Source: Avrilella dinanensis
Lineage (GTDB): Bacteria > Bacteroidota > Bacteroidia > Flavobacteriales > Flavobacteriaceae
Assembly (NCBI RefSeq): GCF_002807015.1
Contig: NZ_NIPO01000001.1
Coordinates: forward strand, 2,017,561-2,081,560
Direction: 5' to 3'
Length of the DNA: 64,000 bases
Positions 19,314 to 28,774 of the stretch are shown piece after piece. The stretch's first letter is position 1. The number at the start of each line of letters is the position of its first letter. The notes under the pieces were generated by a model, which searched no databases, was not told the DNA's origin, and worked only from the letters and a program-made list of their open reading frames with translations. The translations under genes were made by a program, and so were the position numbers.

Positions 19314-19575
19314 ATTTAAATGTTATTCTTAAATATTGAATACAACACTGTAATTAAAATTAACGTTATGCTCGCCATGCTGTAAGTATCTTTAGTAGAT
19401 TCCTATCAGAAATCGAAGATTCGACGAAATCAATGACAAATTTGAATAGAATGACATACGTCTTGTTTAAAGGGTTTATAGCAGGATTTAAAAATGTATA
19501 ATTATTTGATGTCTCCTGTTTTTGCCATACGAATTTCAATTACTTGTATAAAATCTGTGCATCTGTGGCTAAAAA
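19314..19575. other. Intergenic region with degenerate dispersed repeats
   Basis: No gene is seen between the convergent ACP phosphodiesterase and FUSC genes. The stretch at about 19395-19455 (GATTCCTATCAG through GAATGACA) looks like a worn copy of the GTCATTC-bounded repeat seen at 33 kb and 40 kb. The segment 19551-19575 (AATCTGTGCATCTGTGGCTAAAAAC) resembles part of the repeat at 16756. Confidence 0.45.
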
Positions 19576-21834
19576 CTATCCGAAAATAGCTTTTTTCCTT
19601 TTTTTGTTTTCTCTGAGTTCCTTGCGTTTTTCTTCAATTTTCTGTGCAGTATTGAATAGCTTTTCCGATAAACTAATCATCCAGACTAACTGGTCGATAA
19701 CTAACTGAGATTCTTCCAACAGCTGTATTCTTTTTTCGGGGTCGTCAACGGTAGATTCCAATTCTTCCCGTTTAATTTTTTTCAAAGTAGAAAAACCGGT
19801 TTCAAAATCTTTGGTAATTTCTATTTTGATATTTTCTCTCGGATTTTCCTCCAATAATTCAGAAGTTTTGTTCAGGTTATCAACGATTTGGTCCATTACG
19901 ATGTTAAACGCATTAGACGCTTTGGTAGTCGTGTGCGACTGAATGTAGGTTCCTATACTCGCATTTGCCGAAAGCAACGCCTGATTCAGCACTACCATTT
20001 CGTATAGCTCTGCCCGGTATTTTTGTTTAGATTTCGGTTCCTGAACCATTCGCTGAAAAGATGACATCAGGTTTCCTACTTCGGTATAGGCATATTTCCG
20101 GGCGATTTTATAAGCCGTTGTCGGTTCGCCTTTTACGTTGTAATAAGTTTTTATTTCAGTAACAAAATTCTTATTTGCCGTAAGCGTTTCTTTCAGATGA
20201 TACCTGATTTTCAGAAATTCCCACGATGGCCAAAGCAAATGAGTCGCAGCAAATGCCAGAATAGCACCGATAACCGTGTCTGTAATACGGTAAACGACCA
20301 TATCTTCAACATTGGGCGTTATAAAACCGTACAACAAAGCTACGCACAAAGTGATAAAAGTTACTCCAAGCGAATATTTAGAATACGCCATCCAATAACC
20401 TAAAATCATAGAAACCAATGTAAGCAATATGATAATTGTATCATTTTTAATAAAATACAAAACACCAAACGCTATCAAACAGCCCAGAATCGTACCCAAA
20501 ACCCGGTCTTTCGAGCGTTGCTTGGTCAGCCCGTAACCCGGTCGCATAATCACGATAATGGTCATCAATATCCAGTATTCTTTCTGTAAAAGTAATATCT
20601 CGCCCAAAGCGTAACCGGCAATAATGGTAATCGTCAGCCGAAGCGAATGACGGAATATACTCGAATTGAAATTCAAATTTTCCTTGATAGATTCCACCCT
20701 ATAATGCTGCGGACTCAGGAACTTTTCTAAATCTTTGTATTTCCCTCGCAGCTGGTCGGCATTTACCCGCTGTTTGTACACCCGTTCCAATCCTTTTACC
20801 TTTTGTATCTGCTTTTCCGCATAATGTAATACGTTGGAAAAAACGATGTACTTATTAGAAGTCGGCGTCAGATTATTTTTGGCTACATATTCTTCAAAAC
20901 GATTTTTCAACGATTTGAAATCTCCAATCAGATTGACGGGCGAATGGTATCTTTTATTAGCTTTAATATGATAGGACAACTCATGCAATGTGAGTGCCAT
21001 GTGCCGTGCCATATTCTGGTATTCCGTAATCAACCCGGGTTCATCTGCATACATTTCCCTGATTTGTGCGTGGTTAAAGACATTGGTGCTCGACAGCTCC
21101 ATCATTTCAACCAACGAGGACAAGGCGATGAGCAATTTGCGGTTGTTGCTCGTATCTTTAATATGGCTTTTGTTGTGTACCAGAAAATTACGAATATTTT
21201 CATGCAACTCATTCAACTGAATTTGCAAATCGAGCTGTTGTTTGGTTAACTCCTCCGTATCTGCATCTTCCGACCACAATTTGGTTCGGATATCAAGGTA
21301 ATCGCCGGTTTTGTCGATACAATTTGCCAATTCCAGATTGACATATCGTTTAGGTTTTACGAGGTAAAACAAAAGTGAAATCAATGTGTATAACAATCCG
21401 CCGCCTAATAAATATGCACAATAATAAAATAATTCCCAGCCCGTATAATCATACACAAAAGCTAAACTGATTGTCAGCAAAATACTGAAGGATAGCAAGC
21501 TGGCACGATAACCATATACCGTAATTATACTTGCAGAAAAAAGCAAAAGAGCAAAAAACGGATAAAAAATCCACCGATAAGGCACCATGCTGCATAATAG
21601 AAAAGTGACTAACGCAATGAGCACACTACCGAGCAATAATCCTTTAAACTTGTGACCGAAGCTACCAACTACATCTGTTGCAGAAGTCAGCAAAACACCC
21701 ATCGAAATGGCAAACGGTATGCTGTATCCGTCGGTATTCACAAAGATAAAAAACGGCAAAGCCGCCGCCAAAGTTATTTTGACAGAATCGGTAAGGTGGT
21801 TATCTCCGACTTTTTTGACTAAATCCTGATACAT
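19576..21834 (-). CDS. FUSC/YccS family inner-membrane protein
   Basis: The 752-residue protein has two blocks of about six hydrophobic helices, the first near residues 20-160 and the second near 395-540, each followed by a long soluble helical region. This duplicated plan, with RHSLRLTITIIAGYALGEIL at the start of the second block, is that of YccS/FUSC proteins related to aromatic-acid efflux proteins. The substrate is unknown. It is a single gene. The C-terminal tail is strongly basic (KEERKKEL-like repeats). Confidence 0.85.
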   Translation of the reverse strand: MYQDLVKKVGDNHLTDSVKITLAAALPFFIFVNTDGYSIPFAISMGVLLTSATDVVGSFGHKFKGLLLGSVLIALVTFLLCSMVPYRWIFYPFFALLLFSASIITVYGYRASLLSFSILLTISLAFVYDYTGWELFYYCAYLLGGGLLYTLISLLFYLVKPKRYVNLELANCIDKTGDYLDIRTKLWSEDADTEELTKQQLDLQIQLNELHENIRNFLVHNKSHIKDTSNNRKLLIALSSLVEMMELSSTNVFNHAQIREMYADEPGLITEYQNMARHMALTLHELSYHIKANKRYHSPVNLIGDFKSLKNRFEEYVAKNNLTPTSNKYIVFSNVLHYAEKQIQKVKGLERVYKQRVNADQLRGKYKDLEKFLSPQHYRVESIKENLNFNSSIFRHSLRLTITIIAGYALGEILLLQKEYWILMTIIVIMRPGYGLTKQRSKDRVLGTILGCLIAFGVLYFIKNDTIIILLTLVSMILGYWMAYSKYSLGVTFITLCVALLYGFITPNVEDMVVYRITDTVIGAILAFAATHLLWPSWEFLKIRYHLKETLTANKNFVTEIKTYYNVKGEPTTAYKIARKYAYTEVGNLMSSFQRMVQEPKSKQKYRAELYEMVVLNQALLSANASIGTYIQSHTTTKASNAFNIVMDQIVDNLNKTSELLEENPRENIKIEITKDFETGFSTLKKIKREELESTVDDPEKRIQLLEESQLVIDQLVWMISLSEKLFNTAQKIEEKRKELRENKKRKKAIFG

Positions 21835-21858
21835 AGCTGTTTTTAACTAAGCAATATA

Positions 21859-21866
21859 CAAAGCTA
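21859..21866 (-). promoter_or_regulatory. Candidate -7 box for the FUSC gene
   Basis: On the minus strand TAGCTTTG matches TAnnTTTG and lies 24 bases before the gene start. No TTTG is seen at the right spacing, so support is partial. Confidence 0.4.
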
Positions 21867-21937
21867 TGAAATTACACACAGTAAAATCACAGTAAGCAAA
21901 AATAAATTTATACCCCCACTAAGTCGTATAAAATCAC

Positions 21938-21945
21938 TACTTTTG
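21938..21945 (+). promoter_or_regulatory. Candidate -7 box for def
   Basis: TACTTTTG matches TAnnTTTG and lies 27 bases before the def start. The -33 region lacks a clear TTTG. Confidence 0.4.
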
Positions 21946-21972
21946 TCGTCTGATTTTTAAATACAACGAAAG

Positions 21973-22560
21973 ATGATTTTACCTATTGTCGGCTACGGCG
22001 ACCCTATCCTCAGAAAAAAATGTGAAGATATTGATGCAGATTATCCGAATATCAATGCACTTGTTGATGATATGTTTGAAACCATGCGACACGCTTCGGG
22101 TGTGGGATTGGCAGCACCTCAGGTCGGGTTAGGCATCAGGTTGTTTGTGGTAGATTGCAGTCCTTTCGGAGAAGATGATGATTTATCGCCCGAAGAACAG
22201 GATTACCTGCGTACTTTTCAACGTACTTTTATCAATGCCAGAATCACAAAAGAAGAAGGCAAAGAATGGAGCTTTAACGAAGGTTGCCTGAGCATACCGG
22301 GTGTGCGGGAAAACGTCAAACGTAAGCCTGTTGTAACCATCGAATATCTGGACGAAAATTTCAAAAAACATACCGAAACATTAGACGGATATGCCGCCAG
22401 AGTGGTTCAGCATGAATATGACCATATTGAAGGCGTACTTTTTACCGATAAATTATCTGGATTGAAAAAAAAGCTAAACAACAAGAAATTGCAAAATATC
22501 ATGGACGGAAAAGTCTTTACCGACTACAAAATGAAATTAGCCAACAAAAGGAGTAAATAA
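21973..22560 (+). CDS. def: Peptide deformylase
   Basis: The 195-residue metalloenzyme removes formyl from nascent N-terminal methionine. All three motifs are present: GVGLAAPQ (43-50), EGCLS with Cys105, and HEYDH with His147, Glu148 and His151. An acidic insert of about 25 residues (around 65-90) before the EGCLS motif is usual in Bacteroidota enzymes. It is followed 58 bases later by the DUF5606 gene. Confidence 0.96.
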   Translation: MILPIVGYGDPILRKKCEDIDADYPNINALVDDMFETMRHASGVGLAAPQVGLGIRLFVVDCSPFGEDDDLSPEEQDYLRTFQRTFINARITKEEGKEWSFNEGCLSIPGVRENVKRKPVVTIEYLDENFKKHTETLDGYAARVVQHEYDHIEGVLFTDKLSGLKKKLNNKKLQNIMDGKVFTDYKMKLANKRSK

Positions 22561-22618
22561 TTTTTTTGTATATTAATTTCTTATTAAGATATTTGCTGTC
22601 TTTAAAAATAAAAAAATC

Positions 22619-23212
22619 ATGAACGTAGAAAAAATTTTAGCCATATCAGGCAAGCCGGGATTATACGAATTGAAAATTCAAACAAGAACAGGATTCGTAG
22701 CAGAGTCGCTTGCCGACAAGAAAAAAATTAATGTAGGATTGAGAAGCAACGTAAGTTTGCTTTCTGAAATTTCGATATATACCAATACAGGCGAAATCAA
22801 ATTATTTGAAATTTTTGCCCGTATTGCCAAAAAAGAAAACGACCAGGAAGCCGTTTCCCACAAAGAAAGTGAAAGCACGCTCTCTACTTATTTTACTGAA
22901 ATCGTGCCAGATTACGACACAGACCGCGTGTATATTTCTGATATTCGAAAAGTATTAAACTGGTACAATGTTATCCAAAAATCCGGCTTAGCAGGTGTTT
23001 TCAGCACTGCGTTGAAACAAGCAGAAGAAAAAGCCCAGGAGGAAAATAAGGAAACAGAAAAAAAGAAACCTGCTTCTAAAAAAGCAACTGAAACCAAAAA
23101 AACAGCAGAAAAAAAAGAAACCAAGAAGGCAAACGAAGAGAAAAAAACAGCTGCAAAACCAAAAACAACTACCGCAAAGAAAACAACGGCAAAAGCAAAA
23201 AAAGAAGACTGA
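22619..23212 (+). CDS. DUF5606 protein with a long lysine/alanine-rich tail
   Basis: The 197-residue protein has a conserved N-terminal domain (about 1-135, MNVEKILAISGKPGLYELK through VLNWYNVIQKSGL) found across Bacteroidota between def and mazG, with no known function. Residues from about 140 to the end are almost only Lys, Ala, Glu and Thr, like a histone H1 or nucleic-acid-binding tail. A clear terminator follows at 23226-23253. Confidence 0.8.
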   Translation: MNVEKILAISGKPGLYELKIQTRTGFVAESLADKKKINVGLRSNVSLLSEISIYTNTGEIKLFEIFARIAKKENDQEAVSHKESESTLSTYFTEIVPDYDTDRVYISDIRKVLNWYNVIQKSGLAGVFSTALKQAEEKAQEENKETEKKKPASKKATETKKTAEKKETKKANEEKKTAAKPKTTTAKKTTAKAKKED

Positions 23213-23225
23213 TAATTATTTACTC

Positions 23226-23253
23226 AATCCTGCTTAACCGGCAGGATTTTTTT
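23226..23253 (+). terminator. Intrinsic terminator after the DUF5606 gene
   Basis: AATCCTGC and GCAGGATT form an eight-base stem with a seven-base loop, followed directly by a run of seven T. It ends the def-DUF5606 transcript 13 bases before mazG, so mazG must have its own promoter or depend on read-through. Confidence 0.88.
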
Positions 23254-23265
23254 CCTTATAAAGAC

Positions 23266-24051
23266 ATGCCCAACAACAGAACACAGCAATTACAAGCGTT
23301 TGAAAGACTTTTAGACATTATGGACGACCTGCGGGAAAAATGTCCGTGGGATAAAAAACAAACCTTTCAAAGTCTTCGGAATCTGACCATTGAAGAAGTC
23401 TATGAGCTCGGCGATGCTATTGTTGAAAATGACATGGAGGAAATCAGGAAAGAACTGGGCGACGTACTGTTGCACATTGTGTTTTATGCAAAAATGGGCT
23501 CAGAAACCAACACTTTCGATATGGCAGATGTTTGCAACAGCATTTGTGATAAATTGATTGCTCGTCACCCACACATTTACGGCGACGTTCAGGTCGAAAA
23601 TGAAGAAGACGTCAAGAAAAACTGGGAAAAGCTCAAACTGAAAGAAGGTAATAAATCTGTACTTTCGGGCGTACCGAAAAGCCTGCCTGCGATGGTCAAG
23701 GCTACCCGGATACAGGACAAAGTCAAAGGTGTTGGTTTTGATTGGGATAATGCCAAACAAGTTTGGGAAAAAGTGGAAGAAGAAATGGAAGAATTCAAAG
23801 CCGAAGTAAAGCAAAACAATCACGACAAAATGGAATCTGAACTGGGCGATGTGTTTTTCTCATTGATTAATTATGCCCGTTTTATGAACATTCACCCGGA
23901 AGATGCTTTGGAAAAAACCAATCGGAAATTCATCAGCAGATTCCAGCAAATGGAAAAAGCTATACAATCTGACCACAAAAACATCAGTGATTTATCTCTT
24001 CAGCAATTAGATGAATATTGGGCTAAAGCGAAAGCCACAGAAAACTTGTAA
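23266..24051 (+). CDS. mazG: Nucleoside triphosphate pyrophosphohydrolase MazG
   Basis: The 261-residue protein has two MazG helical units. The first contains CPWDKKQTFQSLRNLTIEEVYEL and RKELGDVLLHIVFYAK; the second has EEMEEFKAEVKQ and ESELGDVFFSLINYAR, each with the EExxE and ExxD metal-binding pattern. The enzyme hydrolyses NTPs or dNTPs to monophosphates and pyrophosphate, cleaning the pool of abnormal nucleotides. The start lies directly after the terminator at 23226. Confidence 0.94.
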   Translation: MPNNRTQQLQAFERLLDIMDDLREKCPWDKKQTFQSLRNLTIEEVYELGDAIVENDMEEIRKELGDVLLHIVFYAKMGSETNTFDMADVCNSICDKLIARHPHIYGDVQVENEEDVKKNWEKLKLKEGNKSVLSGVPKSLPAMVKATRIQDKVKGVGFDWDNAKQVWEKVEEEMEEFKAEVKQNNHDKMESELGDVFFSLINYARFMNIHPEDALEKTNRKFISRFQQMEKAIQSDHKNISDLSLQQLDEYWAKAKATENL

Positions 24052-24076
24052 TATTTCCCATATCGTTTCTTAGACT

Positions 24077-25606
24077 ATGCAAAAGATTTTAAACCTGTTT
24101 GACTTAAAACGGGAGATCAATTATAAAAATGAAGTTTTAGCAGGATTAACTGTTGCGATGACAATGATTCCGGAATCGCTGTCGTTTGCTATTCTGGCAG
24201 GACTTTCTCCTTTAACCGGACTTTATGCTGCTTTTTTGATGGGATTGGTCACAGCGATTTTGGGTGGCAGACCCGGAATGGTTTCCGGTGGTGCCGGAGC
24301 AACAATCGTCGTTCTGATTGCTTTAGCCGCTTCACATGGTGTGGAATATCTTTTTGCTGCTGTGGTCCTGGCAGGGATTTTACAATTGCTAGTTGGAATT
24401 TTCAAACTTGGAAAATTTGTTCGCTTAATTCCTCAACCTGTGATGTATGGTTTTCTGAATGGTCTTGCCGTAATTATTTTTATGGCACAAATTGCTCAGT
24501 TTAAAATTACAGAAAACGGAACAACAAACTGGATTCAAGGTTCTGCATTATACCTTATGGCAGGATTAACTCTACTTACTATTTTGATAGTTATCCTTTT
24601 ACCTAAAATTACCAAAGCTATTCCTGCGTCTTTGGTCGCCATTATCGTGGTGTTCGGGATTGTATATTTCTTCGACATAGATACCAAAAAAGTGCTTGAT
24701 ATTGCTTCTGTCAGCGGTTCATTACCATCGTTTCATATTCCTGGAATCCCGTGGACATTAAAAACATTGCAAATTATCTTTCCTTATGCCTTGATTATGG
24801 CAGGCGTAGGATTAATAGAAAGTTTGCTGACTTTGAATATGGTTGATGAAATTACCAATACCAAAGGAAAATCTAACCGGGAAGCTACAGCTCAGGGAAT
24901 TGCGAATATTACCAATGGTTTTTTCGGTGGAATGGGAGGTTGTGCCATGGTAGCACAAACCTTGGTTAATATTGGTGCCGGCGGAAGAACCCGATTTTCT
25001 GCAGTAGTTGGTGCCATAACTATTCTAATCATTATTTTGGTCGGAGGTCCTGTGATAGAGCAAATTCCGATGGCGGCATTAGTTGGCGTAATGATGATGG
25101 TGGCAATTGGTACTTTTGAATGGGTAAGCTTTCGGATTTTCAACAAAATGCCCAAAGCCGATATACTCGTTATGGTTTTGGTTACGTTAGTTACGATATT
25201 CCTGCACAATTTAGCTTTGGCGGTATTAATCGGTGTGATTATTTCTGCACTGGTATTTGCATGGGAAAGTGCCAAACGCATTCGGGCAAGACGTTATATC
25301 GATGATAACGGCATCAAACATTATGATATTTACGGCCCGCTTTTTTTCGGTTCAACTACTATATTTTCCGAAAAATTTGACGCAGTAAATGACCCTGACA
25401 TTGTCGTTATCAGTTTCAGGGAAAGTAGTGTGCTTGATATGTCAGCCATTGAATGCCTGAGCAAAATTACGGAACGTTACCGCAAACAAGACAAGAAAAT
25501 TTATCTCACTTACCTGAGTTTACGCTGCCAGAGAATGATAAAGAATGCCGGAAATGTAGTTCAGGTTAATATTATCGATAACCCGGATTCATTACATGAA
25601 AAGTAG
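24077..25606 (+). CDS. SulP family anion transporter with STAS domain
   Basis: The 509-residue protein has about ten to twelve membrane helices with the SulP signature early on (VAMTMIPESLSFAILAGLSP, GLYAAFLMG) and a C-terminal cytoplasmic STAS domain (about 400-505) containing SSVLDMSAIE. SulP proteins move sulfate, bicarbonate or dicarboxylates. There is no carbonic anhydrase or sulfate-assimilation gene nearby, so the anion cannot be named. It starts 25 bases after mazG. Confidence 0.9.
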   Translation: MQKILNLFDLKREINYKNEVLAGLTVAMTMIPESLSFAILAGLSPLTGLYAAFLMGLVTAILGGRPGMVSGGAGATIVVLIALAASHGVEYLFAAVVLAGILQLLVGIFKLGKFVRLIPQPVMYGFLNGLAVIIFMAQIAQFKITENGTTNWIQGSALYLMAGLTLLTILIVILLPKITKAIPASLVAIIVVFGIVYFFDIDTKKVLDIASVSGSLPSFHIPGIPWTLKTLQIIFPYALIMAGVGLIESLLTLNMVDEITNTKGKSNREATAQGIANITNGFFGGMGGCAMVAQTLVNIGAGGRTRFSAVVGAITILIIILVGGPVIEQIPMAALVGVMMMVAIGTFEWVSFRIFNKMPKADILVMVLVTLVTIFLHNLALAVLIGVIISALVFAWESAKRIRARRYIDDNGIKHYDIYGPLFFGSTTIFSEKFDAVNDPDIVVISFRESSVLDMSAIECLSKITERYRKQDKKIYLTYLSLRCQRMIKNAGNVVQVNIIDNPDSLHEK

Positions 25607-25650
25607 ATTTTGTATATCCAATAACAAAACATCTGACACCCGGCAAAAAA

Positions 25651-26385
25651 CTACCTCAAAATATTATTATTTTCAAACAGTTTTTCTATTGCCTGATAAT
25701 TTTTCACTTTTACTTTTGACTGAAAAGCCTCGATATGTTTATGATGATGTACGTCGGTAGCTGCAAAATCATACATATTTTCTTTCAGCAAATAATCGGA
25801 AACTTCAGCAATACCATCGCCGTAATATCCGGTAACTGAAAGAACATTCAGCTGAAATAAACAGCCTGCTTTTTTCAATCGCTGGAATGACGCAAAATCG
25901 TTTTTATAGAAATTATAACGCTCCGGGTGTGCTAAAACCGGTTGATAACCTTCTGATTTTAATTGAAATAATATGTCATATAATCCCATCGGCGGATTGA
26001 TGTATGACATTTCAACCAACACATAATCATCTTTAATGGTTAATAGTTTTTCCGATTGCATTCGCTGCAAAAAACTTTCGTCCATTAAATATTCAGAAGC
26101 GGTTCGCAGTTTTACCTGTTGAGCCAATTCCGGAATTTCTATTTTTACTTTTTCATATTGTGCAAGAATTCCGTCTTTGGTGTTTTCCCAAACCAAAGGT
26201 GTCGTGTGGGGCGATGCAGATAGCTCATCAAAACCAATATCTGTTAATGAATTAATCAAAAATTGAGTATCTTCTATCGTTTTAGCTCCATCGTCCAGTC
26301 CATATAAAATATGAGAATGAAAATCAAAGGAATCAGCAGGTATAAGCTCTTTCAGTTGTGGCTTACTTTTAAAAAAATTGAACAT
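25651..26385 (-). CDS. PHP-domain tyrosine-protein phosphatase, CpsB/CapC family
   Basis: The 244-residue protein has DFHSHILYGLDDGAK near residue 21, SASPHTTP, EMSYINPP and VLAHPERYNFY, the metal-binding histidines of PHP-type tyrosine phosphatases. Relatives dephosphorylate bacterial tyrosine kinases that control capsule or exopolysaccharide export. No kinase or polysaccharide export gene is adjacent here. It lies 16 bases after the DUF4105 gene and ends 44 bases from the convergent SulP gene. Confidence 0.88.
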   Translation of the reverse strand: MFNFFKSKPQLKELIPADSFDFHSHILYGLDDGAKTIEDTQFLINSLTDIGFDELSASPHTTPLVWENTKDGILAQYEKVKIEIPELAQQVKLRTASEYLMDESFLQRMQSEKLLTIKDDYVLVEMSYINPPMGLYDILFQLKSEGYQPVLAHPERYNFYKNDFASFQRLKKAGCLFQLNVLSVTGYYGDGIAEVSDYLLKENMYDFAATDVHHHKHIEAFQSKVKVKNYQAIEKLFENNNILR

Positions 26386-26401
26386 CGTGTGTAGTTTTTT
26401 G

Positions 26402-27505
26402 TTATGTAATCTTTAAATTTTTGTTTTCAAAAAGTAGTGTAACAATATATATGCCTAAAACAGGTAAAAAGATAATAAATTTATCCCACCCACATAAAAA
26501 AACAAATAGCATACTGATAGCCAAAAACATATAACAAAAATATTTTTTTGCATTTCGATTTCTGACAAACAGATAAACCAGATAAAGCGGATTGAATAAC
26601 ATGACCGTATTATTGTTCAAAAGCTCCGGGTGATTAGAATATAACTGAATAAAAACCAATAACACTCCCAACAGACCACTTATCGTAAAAAGCAAATACC
26701 GAACTGCCTTGAAATAGCTCAATCCTGCAAAAACTACCGCCAATACACACGCAAACCACCAACTGTTCAGTGGATTTGGTGTTACTTCACGAGCAGTAAA
26801 TACGTGCTGTGTTTCTTGAGCCAGATTATCCGTTCCGTTTTGGGAAATTTCAATACTTTTAAAAAGTCTGTCGGGCATAAAAATATGTTCATTCATCAAA
26901 TCAGTTTTACGACCGAATAATGTATTTATACCTAATTTTTCAAAATAATTATATGTTAAATAACTATTGAGAATCTCTCGATAAGTATGGTTATTTTCCT
27001 CAAAATCAGTTTCCAACGGATTCGGCAACACCTCATTCAGCAAATCAGCCACTTTGGTTGTGCAGTTGTTGTCAATAAACCGGTAGGTATAATATTTTTC
27101 CGAGCCGCGAAATTGCTGTAAAACATTCTGCCACAGCTGTTGTTTCTGTTCGTTTGTCAACCGCAAAGTCTGTTCATCTACCGAACGGTTATCTGTTTGA
27201 TAATGCCGGACAAAAGAATTATAATCACTAACTGACAAATAATACAGTAAATCGCCTTTGATAAATTTGGAATAGAAATTGGGCGTGTCGAAATCGAAAG
27301 TACCATAATTAAATACAACATCAACTTGTTGCTGCTTGTCGCTGAACCGAATAGCGGTGTGCCCGAAAATACTGTATAGCTCATCTCCTGTTCCACAAGT
27401 AATCACGCTCACTTTTGCATCTTCAGACAAACGCTCCGGCTGGGCAGATAACTGCATTCCGGACAGTAAAAACAATAAGCTAAATACAATATTTGATATT
27501 TTCAT
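26402..27505 (-). CDS. DUF4105 (Lnb N-terminal) membrane protein
   Basis: The 367-residue protein starts with a signal peptide (MKISNIVFSLLFLLSG, cleavage near LSAQ) and a periplasmic DUF4105 domain with SVITCGTGDELYSIFGHTAIR and the conserved IDNNCTTKVADLL. About four C-terminal hydrophobic helices follow from about residue 245. The NlpC/P60-like Cys and His suggest acyl transfer or peptidase chemistry, and this domain forms part of a lipoprotein N-acyltransferase in some species. Activity here is not shown. Confidence 0.82.
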   Translation of the reverse strand: MKISNIVFSLLFLLSGMQLSAQPERLSEDAKVSVITCGTGDELYSIFGHTAIRFSDKQQQVDVVFNYGTFDFDTPNFYSKFIKGDLLYYLSVSDYNSFVRHYQTDNRSVDEQTLRLTNEQKQQLWQNVLQQFRGSEKYYTYRFIDNNCTTKVADLLNEVLPNPLETDFEENNHTYREILNSYLTYNYFEKLGINTLFGRKTDLMNEHIFMPDRLFKSIEISQNGTDNLAQETQHVFTAREVTPNPLNSWWFACVLAVVFAGLSYFKAVRYLLFTISGLLGVLLVFIQLYSNHPELLNNNTVMLFNPLYLVYLFVRNRNAKKYFCYMFLAISMLFVFLCGWDKFIIFLPVLGIYIVTLLFENKNLKIT

Positions 27506-27520
27506 TAAGTTTCAAGTTTT

Positions 27521-27576
27521 GTTGTCATTCTGATACTTCGACAAGCTCAGTACGGGCTAAAGGAGAAATCTCTTTT
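27521..27576. repeat. Dispersed GTCATTC-type repeat
   Basis: GTTGTCATTCTGATACTTCG then ACAAGCTCAGTACGGGC belongs to the Bacteroidota intergenic repeats that begin GTCATTC and carry a GGAGGAATCT-like word. Related copies lie at about 33030-33200 and inside the gene at 38598-40403. It sits between two minus-strand genes. Confidence 0.55.
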
Positions 27577-27592
27577 AATCTTCAGTAACAAC

Positions 27593-28660
27593 CTATTTAT
27601 CAAAAATACTTAAATCTACTTTTACAGAAAAAATGTTGGAATACAACGACGCTCCCTGACTACCGATATTTGTGAGTGCGTAATCAATCTGGATACCTTT
27701 ATAATTAAACCCGATACCGATATTCGGTTCAAAAGTTACTTTCTCATCGCCGTCGATTTGCATCTGATTCTGGAAATTACCTAATCCGGCACGCAGGAAA
27801 ACCATTTCGGTATAGCTTGCCTCAAAACCGATTGACGGCTGAACGCTTATTCCATCTGATGAAATCAACGCATTAGTTTGATAAAATTCGGTATGCAAAG
27901 CCAACGCCGGTGTAAAACGGAAATCTTCTTTCCAAAAGAAATCTCTCGCTACACCCAACTGCAATTTTGGCAGAGTAATCTCGGTCGTTTCCGGCATAGT
28001 TTGATTTTGTCCTTCTACCGCATCTTTTATTTTTTCATATTCTGCCGCATTGATGCTCCAGGTATTATAAGTGGTGGTAATATCTCTTGCCATCAAACCA
28101 AACTGCCAGCCGTTTTTCTGATATTGTGCACCGATGTCAAAACCGAACCCCCAGGAATTGGCAAATTTCCCGATGATTCTGCGAACCACTTTTGCATTTG
28201 CCCCCACTGATAAGCCTTCTATATTCAACTCACGGGCATAGCTCACAGAAAACGCATAGTCGGCTGTAGAAAACTTGGAAATACGACTGTAATCTATGTT
28301 TCCGTCTTTGTCAATCAACTCGGTAGTGTTTAGTATATCGTCCACACCAAAACGCATTGCCGAGATACCTACCGCACTTTTTTCATCAATAGGCATCGCG
28401 AAAGCTGCATAATCATATTGGGCAATATTCGCAAAATAACTGGCATGCATCAGCGACACCTGCCTGTCCTGCAAACGGGTAAGCCCCGCCGGATTCCAGT
28501 ATTGGGCATTTACATCATTGGTTTGGGCAATAACAGTTTTTCCCATTCCCATAGCATCAGCGTCCACACCTATATTCATGAATTCATTGGAATATTTTCT
28601 GGACTGAGCCATCAAAATTGCCGGTGCTAATAATATTGTATAAAATAAAATTTTCTTCAC
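27593..28660 (-). CDS. PorV/PorQ family outer-membrane beta-barrel protein
   Basis: The 355-residue protein has a signal peptide (MKKILFYTILLAPAILMAQ) and the family's N-terminal block with NIGVDADAMGMGKT, NDVNAQYWNPAGLTRL and HASYF, followed by amphipathic strands ending in a beta-barrel terminus. PorV and PorQ are FadL-like barrels tied to type IX secretion; this paralogue may carry cargo or have its own role. Other type IX genes are absent from the window. Confidence 0.82.
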   Translation of the reverse strand: MKKILFYTILLAPAILMAQSRKYSNEFMNIGVDADAMGMGKTVIAQTNDVNAQYWNPAGLTRLQDRQVSLMHASYFANIAQYDYAAFAMPIDEKSAVGISAMRFGVDDILNTTELIDKDGNIDYSRISKFSTADYAFSVSYARELNIEGLSVGANAKVVRRIIGKFANSWGFGFDIGAQYQKNGWQFGLMARDITTTYNTWSINAAEYEKIKDAVEGQNQTMPETTEITLPKLQLGVARDFFWKEDFRFTPALALHTEFYQTNALISSDGISVQPSIGFEASYTEMVFLRAGLGNFQNQMQIDGDEKVTFEPNIGIGFNYKGIQIDYALTNIGSQGASLYSNIFSVKVDLSIFDK

Positions 28661-28731
28661 TTGGTTATTTTTTTACAAAGATGAAATAAAAATCTTAATT
28701 AGTAAACTCATTTTTTATCTAACTTATTGCT

Positions 28732-28739
28732 TACATTTG
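28732..28739 (+). promoter_or_regulatory. Candidate -7 box for pssA
   Basis: TACATTTG matches TAnnTTTG and lies 35 bases before the pssA start. The -33 element is only T-rich. Confidence 0.42.
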
Positions 28740-28774
28740 TATAAACACATAACATTTTTTATAAAATTCAATTT

